Source: Chryseobacterium sp. MYb7 (GTDB lineage: Bacteria; Bacteroidota; Bacteroidia; Flavobacteriales; Weeksellaceae). From it: DNA of 63,993 nucleotides. Position 1 is the first letter of the stretch. Each line of letters opens with the position of its first letter. A program made the translations under genes and the position numbers. The notes under the pieces were generated by a model. The model worked only from the letters and a program-made list of their open reading frames with translations. It did no database searches and was not told the origin of the DNA. Below, in pieces: positions 51,367-60,253 of the stretch. Location: the NCBI RefSeq assembly GCF_002979455.1, contig NZ_PCOU01000030.1, positions 1-63,993 on the forward strand, read 5' to 3'.

Positions 51367-52135
51367 CTTTTTGTTACTTATCGTTTACACCAATACTATT
51401 GCACAGGTCAACTGTAATGCAGTAGAGGGTGAGAACTGCAAAAAAGCGTGTGAGTTATACAGCTGGGCTTCAGATTTACAAGGCTATGCAGAATCTCAGG
51501 AATGCTTTGACAAAGCTATCGAGCTGTGTCCTGATTTCTCCCATGCTTATATGGAAAAAGCCGTTCCATATCTTAAAAACGGAGATTTTGTAACCTGGAA
51601 AATTTTAATCGATAAAGCAGTTGCTTTAAACCCCCAAATGCATCTTGGCTACAGAGGCTGGACGAAGTTTCAGTTTTTAAGAGACTATAAAGGGGCTATT
51701 CAGGATTTAGAAGGATTAAAAAAATATTATCCTAAAGACTTAGGAAGATCTCAAAACGGAGACTATAGCCTGGATGTAGTAAGAGCTATGTCCTACAGTG
51801 CTTTAGGGCAGAAAGTAAAAGCAGCCGGTATTATAGAAAGGCTTCTGACCACCAGAGGTTATGTGAAGGGAATGTTTGATCATTATCAGCTTGGGGTGAC
51901 CTATTTCGAGCTGGGAAGGTATGACAAAGCCCTGGAAAATTTTGAAAAACAAAGCAAAGAGTACAACTTTGCTGAGAATATATACTTTAAAAGTAAAGTT
52001 TCTAAGATCAGAAACAAAGATTATTTAGATTTAAAAATGTTAGCCCTGCAAACGTATGATGAAGGAAAGACCATGAAAGATGTCTACACTCATCACTTCA
52101 ACAAAGTCTACAGAAAAGAGATTGAAGCACTGTAG
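51338..52135 (+). CDS. Secreted tetratricopeptide repeat protein
   Basis: The 265-residue protein starts at ATG within the previous gene and has a signal peptide (MEKFQRYYLSFLLLIVYTNT, cut near IAQ). It holds TPR-like helices: AESQECFDKAIELCPDFSHA, a long middle repeat, and HYQLGVTYFELGRYDKALENF. Two early cysteine pairs (VNCNAVEGENCKKACELY) may form disulfides. It overlaps the upstream lipoprotein gene by 29 bases. It probably acts in protein-protein contacts outside the cytoplasm. Confidence 0.78.
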   Translation: MEKFQRYYLSFLLLIVYTNTIAQVNCNAVEGENCKKACELYSWASDLQGYAESQECFDKAIELCPDFSHAYMEKAVPYLKNGDFVTWKILIDKAVALNPQMHLGYRGWTKFQFLRDYKGAIQDLEGLKKYYPKDLGRSQNGDYSLDVVRAMSYSALGQKVKAAGIIERLLTTRGYVKGMFDHYQLGVTYFELGRYDKALENFEKQSKEYNFAENIYFKSKVSKIRNKDYLDLKMLALQTYDEGKTMKDVYTHHFNKVYRKEIEAL

Positions 52136-52171
52136 AAGAGTAACATTAAATCAATAATCAAAAATTTACTT

Positions 52172-53461
52172 ATGAGCAACGAGTTACAAAACATAAAAAA
52201 CCGTTTCGGAATTATCGGAAACTTTCCGGCACTCAACCGGGCCCTGGAAAAATCTATTCAGGTAGCACCTACAGATATTTCTGTATTGGTGATAGGGGAA
52301 AGTGGGGTAGGAAAAGAATTTATTCCGAAAATTATCCATTCAGAATCCAAAAGAAAACATCAGCCTTATATCGTAGTAAACTGTGGAGCAATTCCGGAAG
52401 GAACTATCGATTCTGAGCTTTTCGGACACGAAAAAGGAGCCTTTACCGGTGCTACCGCTACAAGAAAAGGATACTTTGAAGTAGCAGATGGTGGAACCAT
52501 ATTTTTGGATGAGGTAGGAGAACTGCCACTACAGACGCAGGTTCGTCTTTTAAGAGTTCTGGAAAGTGGTGAATTTATGAAAGTGGGATCTTCACAGGTA
52601 CAGAAAACCAATGTGAGAATTGTAGCCGCTACCAACGTTAATATGATGAAAGCAATCCATGACGGAAGATTCCGTGAGGATTTATATTATCGTTTGAATA
52701 CCGTTCAGATAGATATGCCTCCTTTGAGAGAAAGAAAAGGAGATATTCATTTATTATTCAGAAAGTTTGCCATAGACTTCGCAGAAAAGTACAGAATGCC
52801 TGAGCTTGAGCTAGAGCAAAGTGCAGTTCATTATATAGAAAGTTATTCTTTTCCAGGTAACGTACGCCAATTAAGAAACCTGGTAGAGCAGATGACCGTG
52901 GTGGAAAGAAACAGAAATATAACTGCTGAAAAACTTGCCGAGTATATTCCTATGGAAACACACCTGCCAATGGTGGTGAATACCCAGAATACTCCTAAAC
53001 AGAGCGATTTCGGAAGTGAGAGAGAAATCATGTATAAAATTCTGTTCGATATGAGGAATGATATTAATGATTTAAAATCCTTAACTTCGGAATTGATTAA
53101 GAACAGAGGAACAGCAGATCTGAGCAACCATGAGAAAAATCTGATCAACAGGATTTATACCCCTGAAACTCAGCCACAGGTAAATACCGGATCTTTAGTG
53201 TATTTTGAAAATAATAATGATGCACCGGTAGTGCAGACCCCTACCATTATTTCTACTCCTGACGACAGCTATGAAGATATTGAAGACATCGAAGTGGAAG
53301 AAAACAGACCGGAATCACTTTCCTTACAAAACAATGAAAAAGATTTGATTATCAAAGCTTTGGAGAAGCATAAAGGACGTAGGAACAGAGCGGCAGATGA
53401 ACTGGGAATTTCACAAAGAACTTTATACAGAAAAATAAAACAATATAACCTGGAAGATTAA
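52172..53461 (+). CDS. Sigma-54 interacting transcriptional activator
   Basis: The 429-residue enhancer-binding protein has a central AAA+ domain with GESGVGKE (42-49) and the sigma-54-contacting loop GAFTGA (89-94), plus FLDEVGELPLQTQVRLLRVL. A long acidic linker follows, and a C-terminal Fis-type helix-turn-helix (KGRRNRAADELGISQRTLYR). It has no receiver or sensing domain, so it is probably always active or regulated by amount. It precedes a membrane protein, lptE and an acidic protein in an operon with short gaps, a gene order I recall from other flavobacteria. Confidence 0.92.
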   Translation: MSNELQNIKNRFGIIGNFPALNRALEKSIQVAPTDISVLVIGESGVGKEFIPKIIHSESKRKHQPYIVVNCGAIPEGTIDSELFGHEKGAFTGATATRKGYFEVADGGTIFLDEVGELPLQTQVRLLRVLESGEFMKVGSSQVQKTNVRIVAATNVNMMKAIHDGRFREDLYYRLNTVQIDMPPLRERKGDIHLLFRKFAIDFAEKYRMPELELEQSAVHYIESYSFPGNVRQLRNLVEQMTVVERNRNITAEKLAEYIPMETHLPMVVNTQNTPKQSDFGSEREIMYKILFDMRNDINDLKSLTSELIKNRGTADLSNHEKNLINRIYTPETQPQVNTGSLVYFENNNDAPVVQTPTIISTPDDSYEDIEDIEVEENRPESLSLQNNEKDLIIKALEKHKGRRNRAADELGISQRTLYRKIKQYNLED

Positions 53462-53475
53462 GCAAAACATAGATA

Positions 53476-54180
53476 ATGAAAGTAAATTTAACGCCTAAGC
53501 CGATCAATTTTAAACTCGGAGAATATATTAATAAAGGTTTCGAACTTTTAAAGAAAGATTTCGGGAATATTTTTATAGCATGTTTAGTATGCTTAATCAT
53601 GTCTATTATTCCATTTTGTGGACTGCTTGCAATGGGTAATTTATTCAAATACCTTCAAAGGCTGAACAGAAACCAGCCGGCAAGTCCAGGAGATATCTTT
53701 GATTTTAAAGACTTCATGCCTTATTTTATGTTGCAGTTAATTGTTTTCGGAGGGGTTATATTACTTTACATTCCAATGATTATTATTATGACAGTATCAG
53801 GTGCCATGTCTGAAGGTCATCAGCCTAATCCGATGATTATGTTTTTAATATTCCCTTACATTTTTCTGATGTTCGTTGCGATATATTACTTCGTATTGAA
53901 AGGGTTTTATATCATTCCTTTAATTAGCCTTAAAGGAATCACAGAAATAAAAGAAGCGTGGAATATTTCAAAAATAATGACCAAAGGAAATCTATTGTCT
54001 ATTTTCCTTTTCTCGTTAGTGGTGAGCATCTTAGCTCAGATTGGTATTGTGGCTTGCGGGATAGGACTTTTCCTTACAATACCGTTTTTATACACTGCAA
54101 AATATTTTGCTTATGAAGATGCTATGCAACAAATTGAGTATGATGAAATTACTGAAATTGGAACTAAAAATGAATTTTAA
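53476..54180 (+). CDS. Multi-pass membrane protein of unknown function, 234 aa
   Basis: Five or six hydrophobic segments follow a short N-terminus (NKGFELLKKDFGNIFIACLV). The C-terminal half shows KEAWNISKIMTKGNLLSI and GIGLFLTIPFLYTAKYFAY, the same pattern as the membrane proteins at 6332 and 7131, so they form one family. It follows the sigma-54 activator by 14 bases and overlaps lptE by 11 bases. The function is unknown; coupling to lptE hints at envelope work. Confidence 0.75.
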   Translation: MKVNLTPKPINFKLGEYINKGFELLKKDFGNIFIACLVCLIMSIIPFCGLLAMGNLFKYLQRLNRNQPASPGDIFDFKDFMPYFMLQLIVFGGVILLYIPMIIIMTVSGAMSEGHQPNPMIMFLIFPYIFLMFVAIYYFVLKGFYIIPLISLKGITEIKEAWNISKIMTKGNLLSIFLFSLVVSILAQIGIVACGIGLFLTIPFLYTAKYFAYEDAMQQIEYDEITEIGTKNEF

Positions 54181-54721
54181 AATTAAAAATATCAGTCTGA
54201 AACAGCCATTACTGACGGTAATGCTTTTTGCATTGCTGGGTGTATTGAACTCATGTTACAGCTTTACGGGCTCGTCTCTTACGGACGAGAAAACAGTTCA
54301 GATCAATGAATTTCCGAATAATGCACCGCTTGTAAACCCTGCATTATCCCAACAGTTTTCTACAGCAATACAAAATAGATTCCTTCAAAGAACAACTTTG
54401 AAAGGAACAAAAGAAAATCCTGATATCCTGATAGAAGGAGAAATCTCAGATTATTCAATTACTCCTACCACAGTCAGCTCCAATACTGTGACCAATCCAT
54501 CGGGCGGAGTGGTTCAGCAGGGGCAGAATAAACTTACGATTACAGTGAAGGTACACTATGAAAATAAAATTCATCCGGATGCAAGTTTTGACAGAACGTA
54601 TAGCGATGAAGCTGCTTTCAACAGTGATGTCTCACTAAGTCAGATCGAAGACCAGCAGGTAAAGCTGGTGACAGATAGAATTATTAACAAGATATTTAAC
54701 GACATTGTAGCGAATTGGTAA
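54170..54721 (+). CDS. lptE: LPS assembly lipoprotein LptE-like
   Basis: The likely start is the ATG at 54170, giving MNFKIKNISLKQPLLTVMLF followed by the lipobox LNSC with lipid on Cys29. The mature part shows the Bacteroidota LptE pattern: YSFTGSSLTDEKTVQINEFP, QQFSTAIQNRFLQRT and LIEGEISDYSITPT, ending RIINKIFNDIVANW. LptE plugs the LptD barrel that inserts lipopolysaccharide. An upstream in-frame extension in the preceding gene is rejected because it lacks a signal peptide. It overlaps the membrane protein gene. Confidence 0.88.
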   Translation: MNFKIKNISLKQPLLTVMLFALLGVLNSCYSFTGSSLTDEKTVQINEFPNNAPLVNPALSQQFSTAIQNRFLQRTTLKGTKENPDILIEGEISDYSITPTTVSSNTVTNPSGGVVQQGQNKLTITVKVHYENKIHPDASFDRTYSDEAAFNSDVSLSQIEDQQVKLVTDRIINKIFNDIVANW

Positions 54722-54722
54722 G

Positions 54723-56714
54723 ATGAATCCCAGAGTTTTAGAATTAATAAAAAATCCGAAGAAGATTCAGTCAGAAGACCTTGGCCTTTTGAAAGAAGAG
54801 ATTCACACTTTTCCTTATATTCAAAATATCAGGGCGCTCCATCTGTATGGGGTACACCTGTATGAAAAAGAAAATTATCAGAAAGAGCTTTCTACCACAG
54901 CGGCCTATACCACTGATAAGAAAATTTTATATCAGCTGATCAACGGAAAGATCAGAGAGGAGATCAAACCTGAAATTGTTGAAGACAAAGCTCCGTCTCA
55001 AACAATTGAAAAACCCTCCCAATATGCACCAAAAGGTAAATCTTTCCCTATTAAAAGAGAAGAAGAAGCTTCTTTGGAGAAACAGGGAGAAAGCCAGGAA
55101 AATGCATGCGTATTGCCCGCTTCCCATGAAATTAAACATATTTATGTAAACGGTGAACGAAACAGAATTTTATTCGAAGGAGAAGAAAACTTCCTGGATG
55201 AGCAAAATTCTGAAACAATAGATATTGAATCTACGCTGGAATCAGGCACCTTGGTAACTCAAAAGGCCGAGCCCGCAGTAGAACAACCTGTTCAGGAATC
55301 TCAAGAAGAGGTACAGACTGAAGTAGAGGAGAACGCAGGAGAGGACTTCACACCGGAAACTATCATTGATGAAGATCAGCTTTCATCTGAGAAAGAAGAA
55401 GAGAAGATTGAAGAAGAGGAAAATATCAGTTTCCATGAAGAAGCACCTGTATTATCAACAGAAAATATTGAAGAAACAATAGCTGAAGAGACTGCAGTTA
55501 CAGAAGCAAAAGATAATGAAACAGCATTTGTCTCTGAAGAAGAACTTCCTGCAAAAGAAGTATCAGATGCAGAAGTAAGCTTCCACGGTACAGACTCATT
55601 CATGCCGGATGTAAAAATCCAGGCCAATAACGAAGAAATTTCTGAAACGGCTGAAGTCTCTCAATCCAGTGTAAATAAACATGAGGATGAGATGAGAAGA
55701 CTGATTGAAGAAGTGGAGAAAAAAATGAAGGAGGCAAAACCTGTTTCTCAAGAAGAAAAGGTAGAGCTGGAAGCTGTTGAATATCATGTAATTAGCTTTG
55801 CGGAGACTCAAAATTTCCATTTTTGGTCAACGAGTGAAGATAAGCCTGAGGAAATCAAAGAAGAACCGGTACAGGAAGAAATTGTTGTGAATCAATTGCC
55901 TGTAGAAGAGGAGATTAAGGTTGAAGTTCCTGAGGAAAAAGAAGAAGAAAAGGAGGGAACTCCCGAAGTTCAGTCTGCATGGAGGCCTATGAGTGTGGAA
56001 TCCAATCTACCGGATTCTTTAATAAGCAAATCAACAGAAGTATCAACCCCTGAAATAAAAGCTCCGGCAGCAGAAGTCATTCCTGAACCGGAAATCCTAA
56101 ATGAAGAATCTAAACCGGAGGAAACAGTTGAAGCTGTTAAGGAAGAAGTCTTATCTGTAGAAGAAACAGAAACTGTTCAATCATTTGGAGAAGAGAAGGC
56201 TGTTGCAGAGGTTGGGAAAGAAGATGCTCCTGTGATGAATGTTTCTTTCTTCGGAAACGATATTTCTACCCTTAAGGTTGAAGAAAAACAGACTGAAAAT
56301 AAAGAAGAGGCTGTAGAAAAAGTACAGGAGGTTACCATGAAGAATACCACTCAGGCAATAGCAGACAGTAATGTTCCAGGTTTTATCAATACCTGGCAAA
56401 GCTGGCTTAAGATTGGCAGAACGGAAGAAATTGTAAAAGAGAAAACCGAAATCAAAGAAAAGGCCATTGAAACCTTTATTGAAAATAACCCTAGAATCAG
56501 CCAGTTAAAAGAAGAAAGTACCTATGTTGTAAAAGAAAAGAACGATGATATCTCGCATTTGATGACCGAGACATTAGCCAATCTTTATTTTGAGCAGAAA
56601 CTCTATACAAAAGCAATAAAAGCGTTTGAAATATTAATTAAAAAGAGTCCTGAGAAAAAAACGTATTTTGAATCTAAAATTCAGGATATTAAGGATTTTA
56701 GAAGTAAAAATTAA
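54723..56714 (+). CDS. Large acidic protein with terminal TPR-like helices, 663 aa
   Basis: The N-terminus (about 1-75) is folded and conserved-looking (MNPRVLELIKNPKKIQSEDL). The middle (about 80-520) is very rich in Glu, Val and Ala with coiled-coil and disordered character. The last ~130 residues form helices (LMTETLANLYFEQKLYTKAI, KAFEILIKKSPEKKTYFESK) resembling a tetratricopeptide pair. No signal peptide or membrane helix is present. It starts two bases after lptE and closes the operon. The function is unknown; a cytoplasmic scaffold is a guess. Confidence 0.75.
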   Translation: MNPRVLELIKNPKKIQSEDLGLLKEEIHTFPYIQNIRALHLYGVHLYEKENYQKELSTTAAYTTDKKILYQLINGKIREEIKPEIVEDKAPSQTIEKPSQYAPKGKSFPIKREEEASLEKQGESQENACVLPASHEIKHIYVNGERNRILFEGEENFLDEQNSETIDIESTLESGTLVTQKAEPAVEQPVQESQEEVQTEVEENAGEDFTPETIIDEDQLSSEKEEEKIEEEENISFHEEAPVLSTENIEETIAEETAVTEAKDNETAFVSEEELPAKEVSDAEVSFHGTDSFMPDVKIQANNEEISETAEVSQSSVNKHEDEMRRLIEEVEKKMKEAKPVSQEEKVELEAVEYHVISFAETQNFHFWSTSEDKPEEIKEEPVQEEIVVNQLPVEEEIKVEVPEEKEEEKEGTPEVQSAWRPMSVESNLPDSLISKSTEVSTPEIKAPAAEVIPEPEILNEESKPEETVEAVKEEVLSVEETETVQSFGEEKAVAEVGKEDAPVMNVSFFGNDISTLKVEEKQTENKEEAVEKVQEVTMKNTTQAIADSNVPGFINTWQSWLKIGRTEEIVKEKTEIKEKAIETFIENNPRISQLKEESTYVVKEKNDDISHLMTETLANLYFEQKLYTKAIKAFEILIKKSPEKKTYFESKIQDIKDFRSKN

Positions 56715-56717
56715 AAA

Positions 56718-56751
56718 GAAAAAGGTACTGCTTACAACAGTACCTTTTTTA
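56718..56751. terminator. Bidirectional terminator
   Basis: AAAGGTACTG and CAGTACCTTT pair around a 7-base loop, with A and T runs on both sides. It ends the lptE operon and the converging DUF4126 gene. Confidence 0.9.
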
Positions 56752-56753
56752 TT

Positions 56754-57362
56754 TTATAGATCTACAGGTTTATCCTTACTGCCTCTTAACTTTTTCAAGG
56801 CTTTCCGCCCAAAAACAATAACAAGTATTAAAATAATTACGGCAAAAATTGCTGCAATCACTGGAGCTGCCATCGCAAGAACAGACATAAGACCAGCACC
56901 TGCTGTTTCTGTTGTTCCTACCACAGAATTACCTAATCCTCCGGTTGTAGCGGTAGATGCGGCCCGTATTCCTGCAAATCCTGAGCTGATAGTAGCTGCT
57001 GTACCTCCACCTGCAATTAATGCCATCGCCCACTGCGGGAAAGTTCCCAGTTCGGTAAACTGGCTGGCAAATAATATAGACCCTGCTACCGTTGCCATAG
57101 GAATGGATATTGTATCCAGCAAATGATCAATAAATGGAATGTAATAAGCAAGGATCTCAGCTACTGTGGCAATTCCTGTTGTTATCAATGTTGGAAGCCC
57201 TGCAAGCCACTCAAATTGCTCATTCATCGGAATCCAGTTGAAATAAGAGGCAAGACTCACAATAAACATTGGGAGAAATACCCGGAATCCTGTAGCCGCG
57301 GCTAATCCAATGCCGATAAATGCACTAATGACATAAGAAAAATAGGGAATATTGTCTAACAT
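56754..57362 (-). CDS. DUF4126 family membrane protein
   Basis: The 202-residue protein has about five hydrophobic segments. It carries the family phrases SAFIGIGLAAATGFRVFLPM, WLAGLPTLITTGIATVAEIL and AGGGTAATISSGFAGIRAAS, and a basic tail after the last helix. The family is widespread and uncharacterised. The gene is monocistronic, convergent with the lptE operon. Confidence 0.88.
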   Translation of the reverse strand: MLDNIPYFSYVISAFIGIGLAAATGFRVFLPMFIVSLASYFNWIPMNEQFEWLAGLPTLITTGIATVAEILAYYIPFIDHLLDTISIPMATVAGSILFASQFTELGTFPQWAMALIAGGGTAATISSGFAGIRAASTATTGGLGNSVVGTTETAGAGLMSVLAMAAPVIAAIFAVIILILVIVFGRKALKKLRGSKDKPVDL

Positions 57363-57541
57363 ATTAATTTTCAGATTTAATGTTTTCCTAAATTACAAAA
57401 AGTATATGAGATTTGGAGTGTTGTTGATTTCAGAGTTCCAGATACGGGATCTGGAGTACGGGTTTTTGAGGTTTGCTATTTGTGATCTACTGTAGAGTAA
57501 AAAATATTTTATACATACTTATCTGTGCGATCTGTGGAAAA

Positions 57542-57575
57542 TAAAAAAATCTGCAAGAAAATGTCTCACAGATCT
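57542..57575 (-). terminator. Possible terminator of rnpA
   Basis: On the minus strand ATCTG and CAGAT pair (5 bp) with a long loop, followed by a run of seven T. The stem is short, so this is a weak call, about 37 bases past the rnpA stop. Confidence 0.4.
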
Positions 57576-57609
57576 TTATTATTTTACTATTATTCTATTA
57601 GAAAGATGG

Positions 57610-57981
57610 TTACTTTTTCTGCGCTTCACAAAGCTTTATAAACTGCGCTTCCACATCCTGAAATTTCGGAGGTATCTCAGGAGAAACCCAAAACAGCATA
57701 GCCATGGTTTTCTCTCCAAAGGCTTGCTTAAATAAATCCTTATTCAGGCGGTAACATTCTCTCAATAATCTTTTGATGCGATTCCTGTGTACAGCTCTTT
57801 TAAAATATCTTTTAGAAACAGAAACCCCAAATCTTGCTGATTCTACAGGAAGGTTAGGCTTGTCTTTCAGAATAATGATTCTCAGGTTTCCACTGGTTCT
57901 CCATTTGCCTTTATCAAAAAGCAAACTGATTTCCGTGTTTTTTTTGAGCTTTTCTGCTCTGGGATATTTGGAATTTGTCAT
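57610..57981 (-). CDS. rnpA: Ribonuclease P protein component
   Basis: The 123-residue basic protein helps the RNase P RNA trim tRNA 5' ends. It has the family signature RFGVSVSKRYFKRAVHRNRI followed by KRLLRECYR, and the N-terminus contains the substrate-groove segment around SLLFDKGKWRTSGN. It is not next to rpmH here, unlike in many bacteria. The minus-strand TATATTTA upstream is a near match to the -7 box. Confidence 0.93.
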   Translation of the reverse strand: MTNSKYPRAEKLKKNTEISLLFDKGKWRTSGNLRIIILKDKPNLPVESARFGVSVSKRYFKRAVHRNRIKRLLRECYRLNKDLFKQAFGEKTMAMLFWVSPEIPPKFQDVEAQFIKLCEAQKK

Positions 57982-58082
57982 TTACGGAGTGTAAATATAG
58001 TTTTTTATTTTTCTCCTGCAGATTTCACAGATTAATACATGGTTCAGTGTTTGTAAATCAGTAAAATAGATGGGGAAATGTT

Positions 58083-58808
58083 TTAATCCTGATTTAATAA
58101 ATAATTAATCACTTCTGAAGCGGTATACAGCCCGAAAATGGCAGGCATATAGCTTATAGTTCCGTAAAAAGATCTTTTATAATTGGTTCCGTCAGTCATT
58201 TTCAAGCTTTCTTCATCCTGAATATCATTCGCAAAAACACAACGAACTCCTTTGTCAATTTTTACTTTTTTCAGCCTCTTTCTTACTTGTCTTGCAAGGT
58301 GGCAATGTTCGGTTTTGCTGATATCCCTTACCATTACTTTGCTTGGGTCGGTTTTTCCGCCGGCTCCCATTGAACTTACAATTTTTATCCTTCTTCTCTT
58401 GGCTGCGATAATCAGACAAAGCTTTGGGGTAACACTGTCAATACAATCCAAAACATAATCAAATTTCGCAGAATCCAACACTTCATCCATTCTTTCAGGA
58501 TTTAGAAACTCATTGATTTTGGTTAAGTTAAGATCAGGATTGATATCTAAAAGTCTTTCGGCAACAACCTCTACTTTATGTTTCCCAACTGTAGAACGTA
58601 AAGCAGGTAACTGTCTGTTGATATTGGTAATGTCCACAGTATCACCATCCACAATCGTCATATTTCCTACTCCGGCTCTAGCCAGAAATTCAGCTGCAAA
58701 AGAACCTACTCCGCCTAAACCAACAACCAAAACTGTGGCTTTATTCAATTTTTCCAAACCTTCCTCTTTTACCAGAAGTTCTGTTCTTTCCAACCAGTAC
58801 TTATCCAT
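58083..58808 (-). CDS. tcdA: tRNA threonylcarbamoyladenosine dehydratase
   Basis: The 241-residue ThiF/E1-like protein cyclises t6A37 to ct6A with ATP. The N-terminal motif VLVVGLGGVGSFAAEFLARA, then VDGDTVDITNINRQLPA and YVLDCIDSVTPKL, define the group. It overlaps the TatD-family gene by eight bases, so the two are co-translated. No CsdE partner is in the window. This is the third tRNA position-37 enzyme here, with miaB and miaE. Confidence 0.92.
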   Translation of the reverse strand: MDKYWLERTELLVKEEGLEKLNKATVLVVGLGGVGSFAAEFLARAGVGNMTIVDGDTVDITNINRQLPALRSTVGKHKVEVVAERLLDINPDLNLTKINEFLNPERMDEVLDSAKFDYVLDCIDSVTPKLCLIIAAKRRRIKIVSSMGAGGKTDPSKVMVRDISKTEHCHLARQVRKRLKKVKIDKGVRCVFANDIQDEESLKMTDGTNYKRSFYGTISYMPAIFGLYTASEVINYLLNQD

Positions 58809-59424
58809 TTTTTATCGTCTCTAAATTTTCTAAAATTTGTTCATTAAGCTGTTCCAAAGAAATACCTTTTATTTCTGAAACTTTCTCATACAATTCTTCG
58901 ATGTTAAAATCTTCATTGTCAGTTTCTAAAAAGAATTTGTCTAATGGAGTTTTTTTTAAAATATCCTGCAAAGATAAATTATACAAAACAGCTTTTCCAA
59001 AACTCAGATAAAAATTATGAGCCAGAAGATCTTCGGCAATCTGTCTTTTCTTGTTGAAACCATGAATAATCATAGGCTGCCCGGATTTTTTCCTGAAAGA
59101 AATAACTTCATAAAATTTTCTTACACAATGAATAATAATGGGTTTTTTTACTTCATTGGCAATCATGATCTGCCTTAAGAAAACTTCTTCCTGGATTTTT
59201 TGATCCACAGAAACCAAAGAATCCAGACCGCATTCTCCAATCGCAAAACAGTTTTGAAACATCATACTTTTCATCCATGAAAACTGCTGCTCCAGATTGT
59301 GAACGTCAATATCGTTGGGGTGAATTCCTATAGAATAAGGAAAATCAGGCGGAATTTCTTTCGCAAGATTATAAATTCCGTTTCTGATATATTTTTTATG
59401 ATGGTGAAAATCAAAAAATTCCAT
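58801..59424 (-). CDS. TatD family hydrolase
   Basis: The 207-residue protein begins MEFFDFHHHKKYIRNG (the HxH metal ligands) and has IGECGLDSL (Glu ligand), IIHCVRKFYEV (His ligand) and FFLETDNEDF (Asp ligand). Length is somewhat short for TatD DNases. The ATG at 59424 is chosen over an upstream TTG because the TTG lies inside the TACTTTTG promoter box; with that box the transcript would start next to the ATG. It overlaps tcdA. Confidence 0.85.
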   Translation of the reverse strand: MEFFDFHHHKKYIRNGIYNLAKEIPPDFPYSIGIHPNDIDVHNLEQQFSWMKSMMFQNCFAIGECGLDSLVSVDQKIQEEVFLRQIMIANEVKKPIIIHCVRKFYEVISFRKKSGQPMIIHGFNKKRQIAEDLLAHNFYLSFGKAVLYNLSLQDILKKTPLDKFFLETDNEDFNIEELYEKVSEIKGISLEQLNEQILENLETIKNG

Positions 59425-59427
59425 GTT

Positions 59428-59435
59428 CAAAAGTA
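59428..59435 (-). promoter_or_regulatory. Promoter -7 box (TACTTTTG) next to the TatD-family start
   Basis: A perfect TAnnTTTG match ending three bases before the ATG on the minus strand, implying a leaderless transcript like that suggested for menD. Confidence 0.5.
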
Positions 59436-59463
59436 GCGTTTTTCAGAATTAATTTAAAATTAT

Positions 59464-59477
59464 TAAACGATCGTTTA
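59464..59477. promoter_or_regulatory. Palindrome TAAACGATCGTTTA, probable TetR operator
   Basis: A perfect 14-bp palindrome 43 bases before the TetR-family start, near the -33 region of the box TAACTTTA (59498-59505). The half-sites are the same as those of the palindrome at 39841. TetR proteins often bind such sites and repress their own gene. Confidence 0.65.
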
Positions 59478-59520
59478 TAAATGTGTTAAAAATTTCTTAA
59501 CTTTACTCAAAGTGCACTTC

Positions 59521-60150
59521 ATGAAAAAAAAATTTACAGAAAAACAGATTCACATATTGGATATTGCAGAAGAGCTCATCGCCAAGAAAGGATATGAGGG
59601 AACTTCTGTAAGAGATATTTGTTCCAAAGCCAATATCAATGTCGCCATGATCTCTTATTACTTCGGTTCTAAAGAGAAAATGATGTCTTATCTCTATCAG
59701 TACAGGGTACTGAAGACCAGAGAAAATTTTTCAGAATTCGCAGATACCATCAAAGATGGGAAACCGGAAATGCAGATGAGAGAGATGATTAAATATATCG
59801 TTTCTCAGTTGTTCAAGTATAATTATTTCCATGGTTTTGTTACCCAGGAGCTTCGTCATACAGAAAATCTGAAAGATGAGTTACTTGATTTCTATCAGTT
59901 ATTTGTAAAAAAGCTGGATGAAGTCATCAAAAAAGGAGTGGCTTCCGGCGTTTTTACTTTTACCCCTAAGCCTGAAGATATCCTAACGATGATCATCGGG
60001 TCTACTTTGTTTGTAATCAGGAATAAAAATTTCTATGAGCTTTATGTTCCGAGCAAAAATGAAGAAACTTATGCAAAAGAAGCTGAGAAAAAGGTAAGAA
60101 TGAATCTTTTATTAAGTGTTTTTGCTATTTTGGGATACGCTGCAGACTAA
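59521..60150 (+). CDS. TetR/AcrR family transcriptional regulator
   Basis: The 209-residue protein has the TetR helix-turn-helix at the N-terminus: ILDIAEELIAKKGYEGTSVR, then CSKANINVAMISYYFGSKEK. The rest is a helical ligand domain without clear relatives. A GTG three codons earlier is possible; the ATG is chosen. A 14-bp palindrome precedes it, likely its operator. The same half-sites occur before the MBL/rhodanese-thioredoxin operon, suggesting a regulon. Confidence 0.92.
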   Translation: MKKKFTEKQIHILDIAEELIAKKGYEGTSVRDICSKANINVAMISYYFGSKEKMMSYLYQYRVLKTRENFSEFADTIKDGKPEMQMREMIKYIVSQLFKYNYFHGFVTQELRHTENLKDELLDFYQLFVKKLDEVIKKGVASGVFTFTPKPEDILTMIIGSTLFVIRNKNFYELYVPSKNEETYAKEAEKKVRMNLLLSVFAILGYAAD

Positions 60151-60197
60151 AATTACGTTAAATATTCATAAAAAAAAATCTATTGACAAAAAAGTTA

Positions 60198-60205
60198 TAT
60201 TTTTG
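60198..60205 (+). promoter_or_regulatory. Promoter -7 box (TATTTTTG) for bamD
   Basis: A perfect TAnnTTTG match 48 bases before the bamD start. Confidence 0.6.
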
Positions 60206-60253
60206 CAAATTAGTAAATCGGCTGTATAATCCGAAAACTGTTGAATTTTTTAT

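Noticed and set aside
55376..55820. Minus-strand frames in the acidic protein gene
   Set aside because: They are Ser/Phe-rich mirror images of Glu-rich coding sequence.
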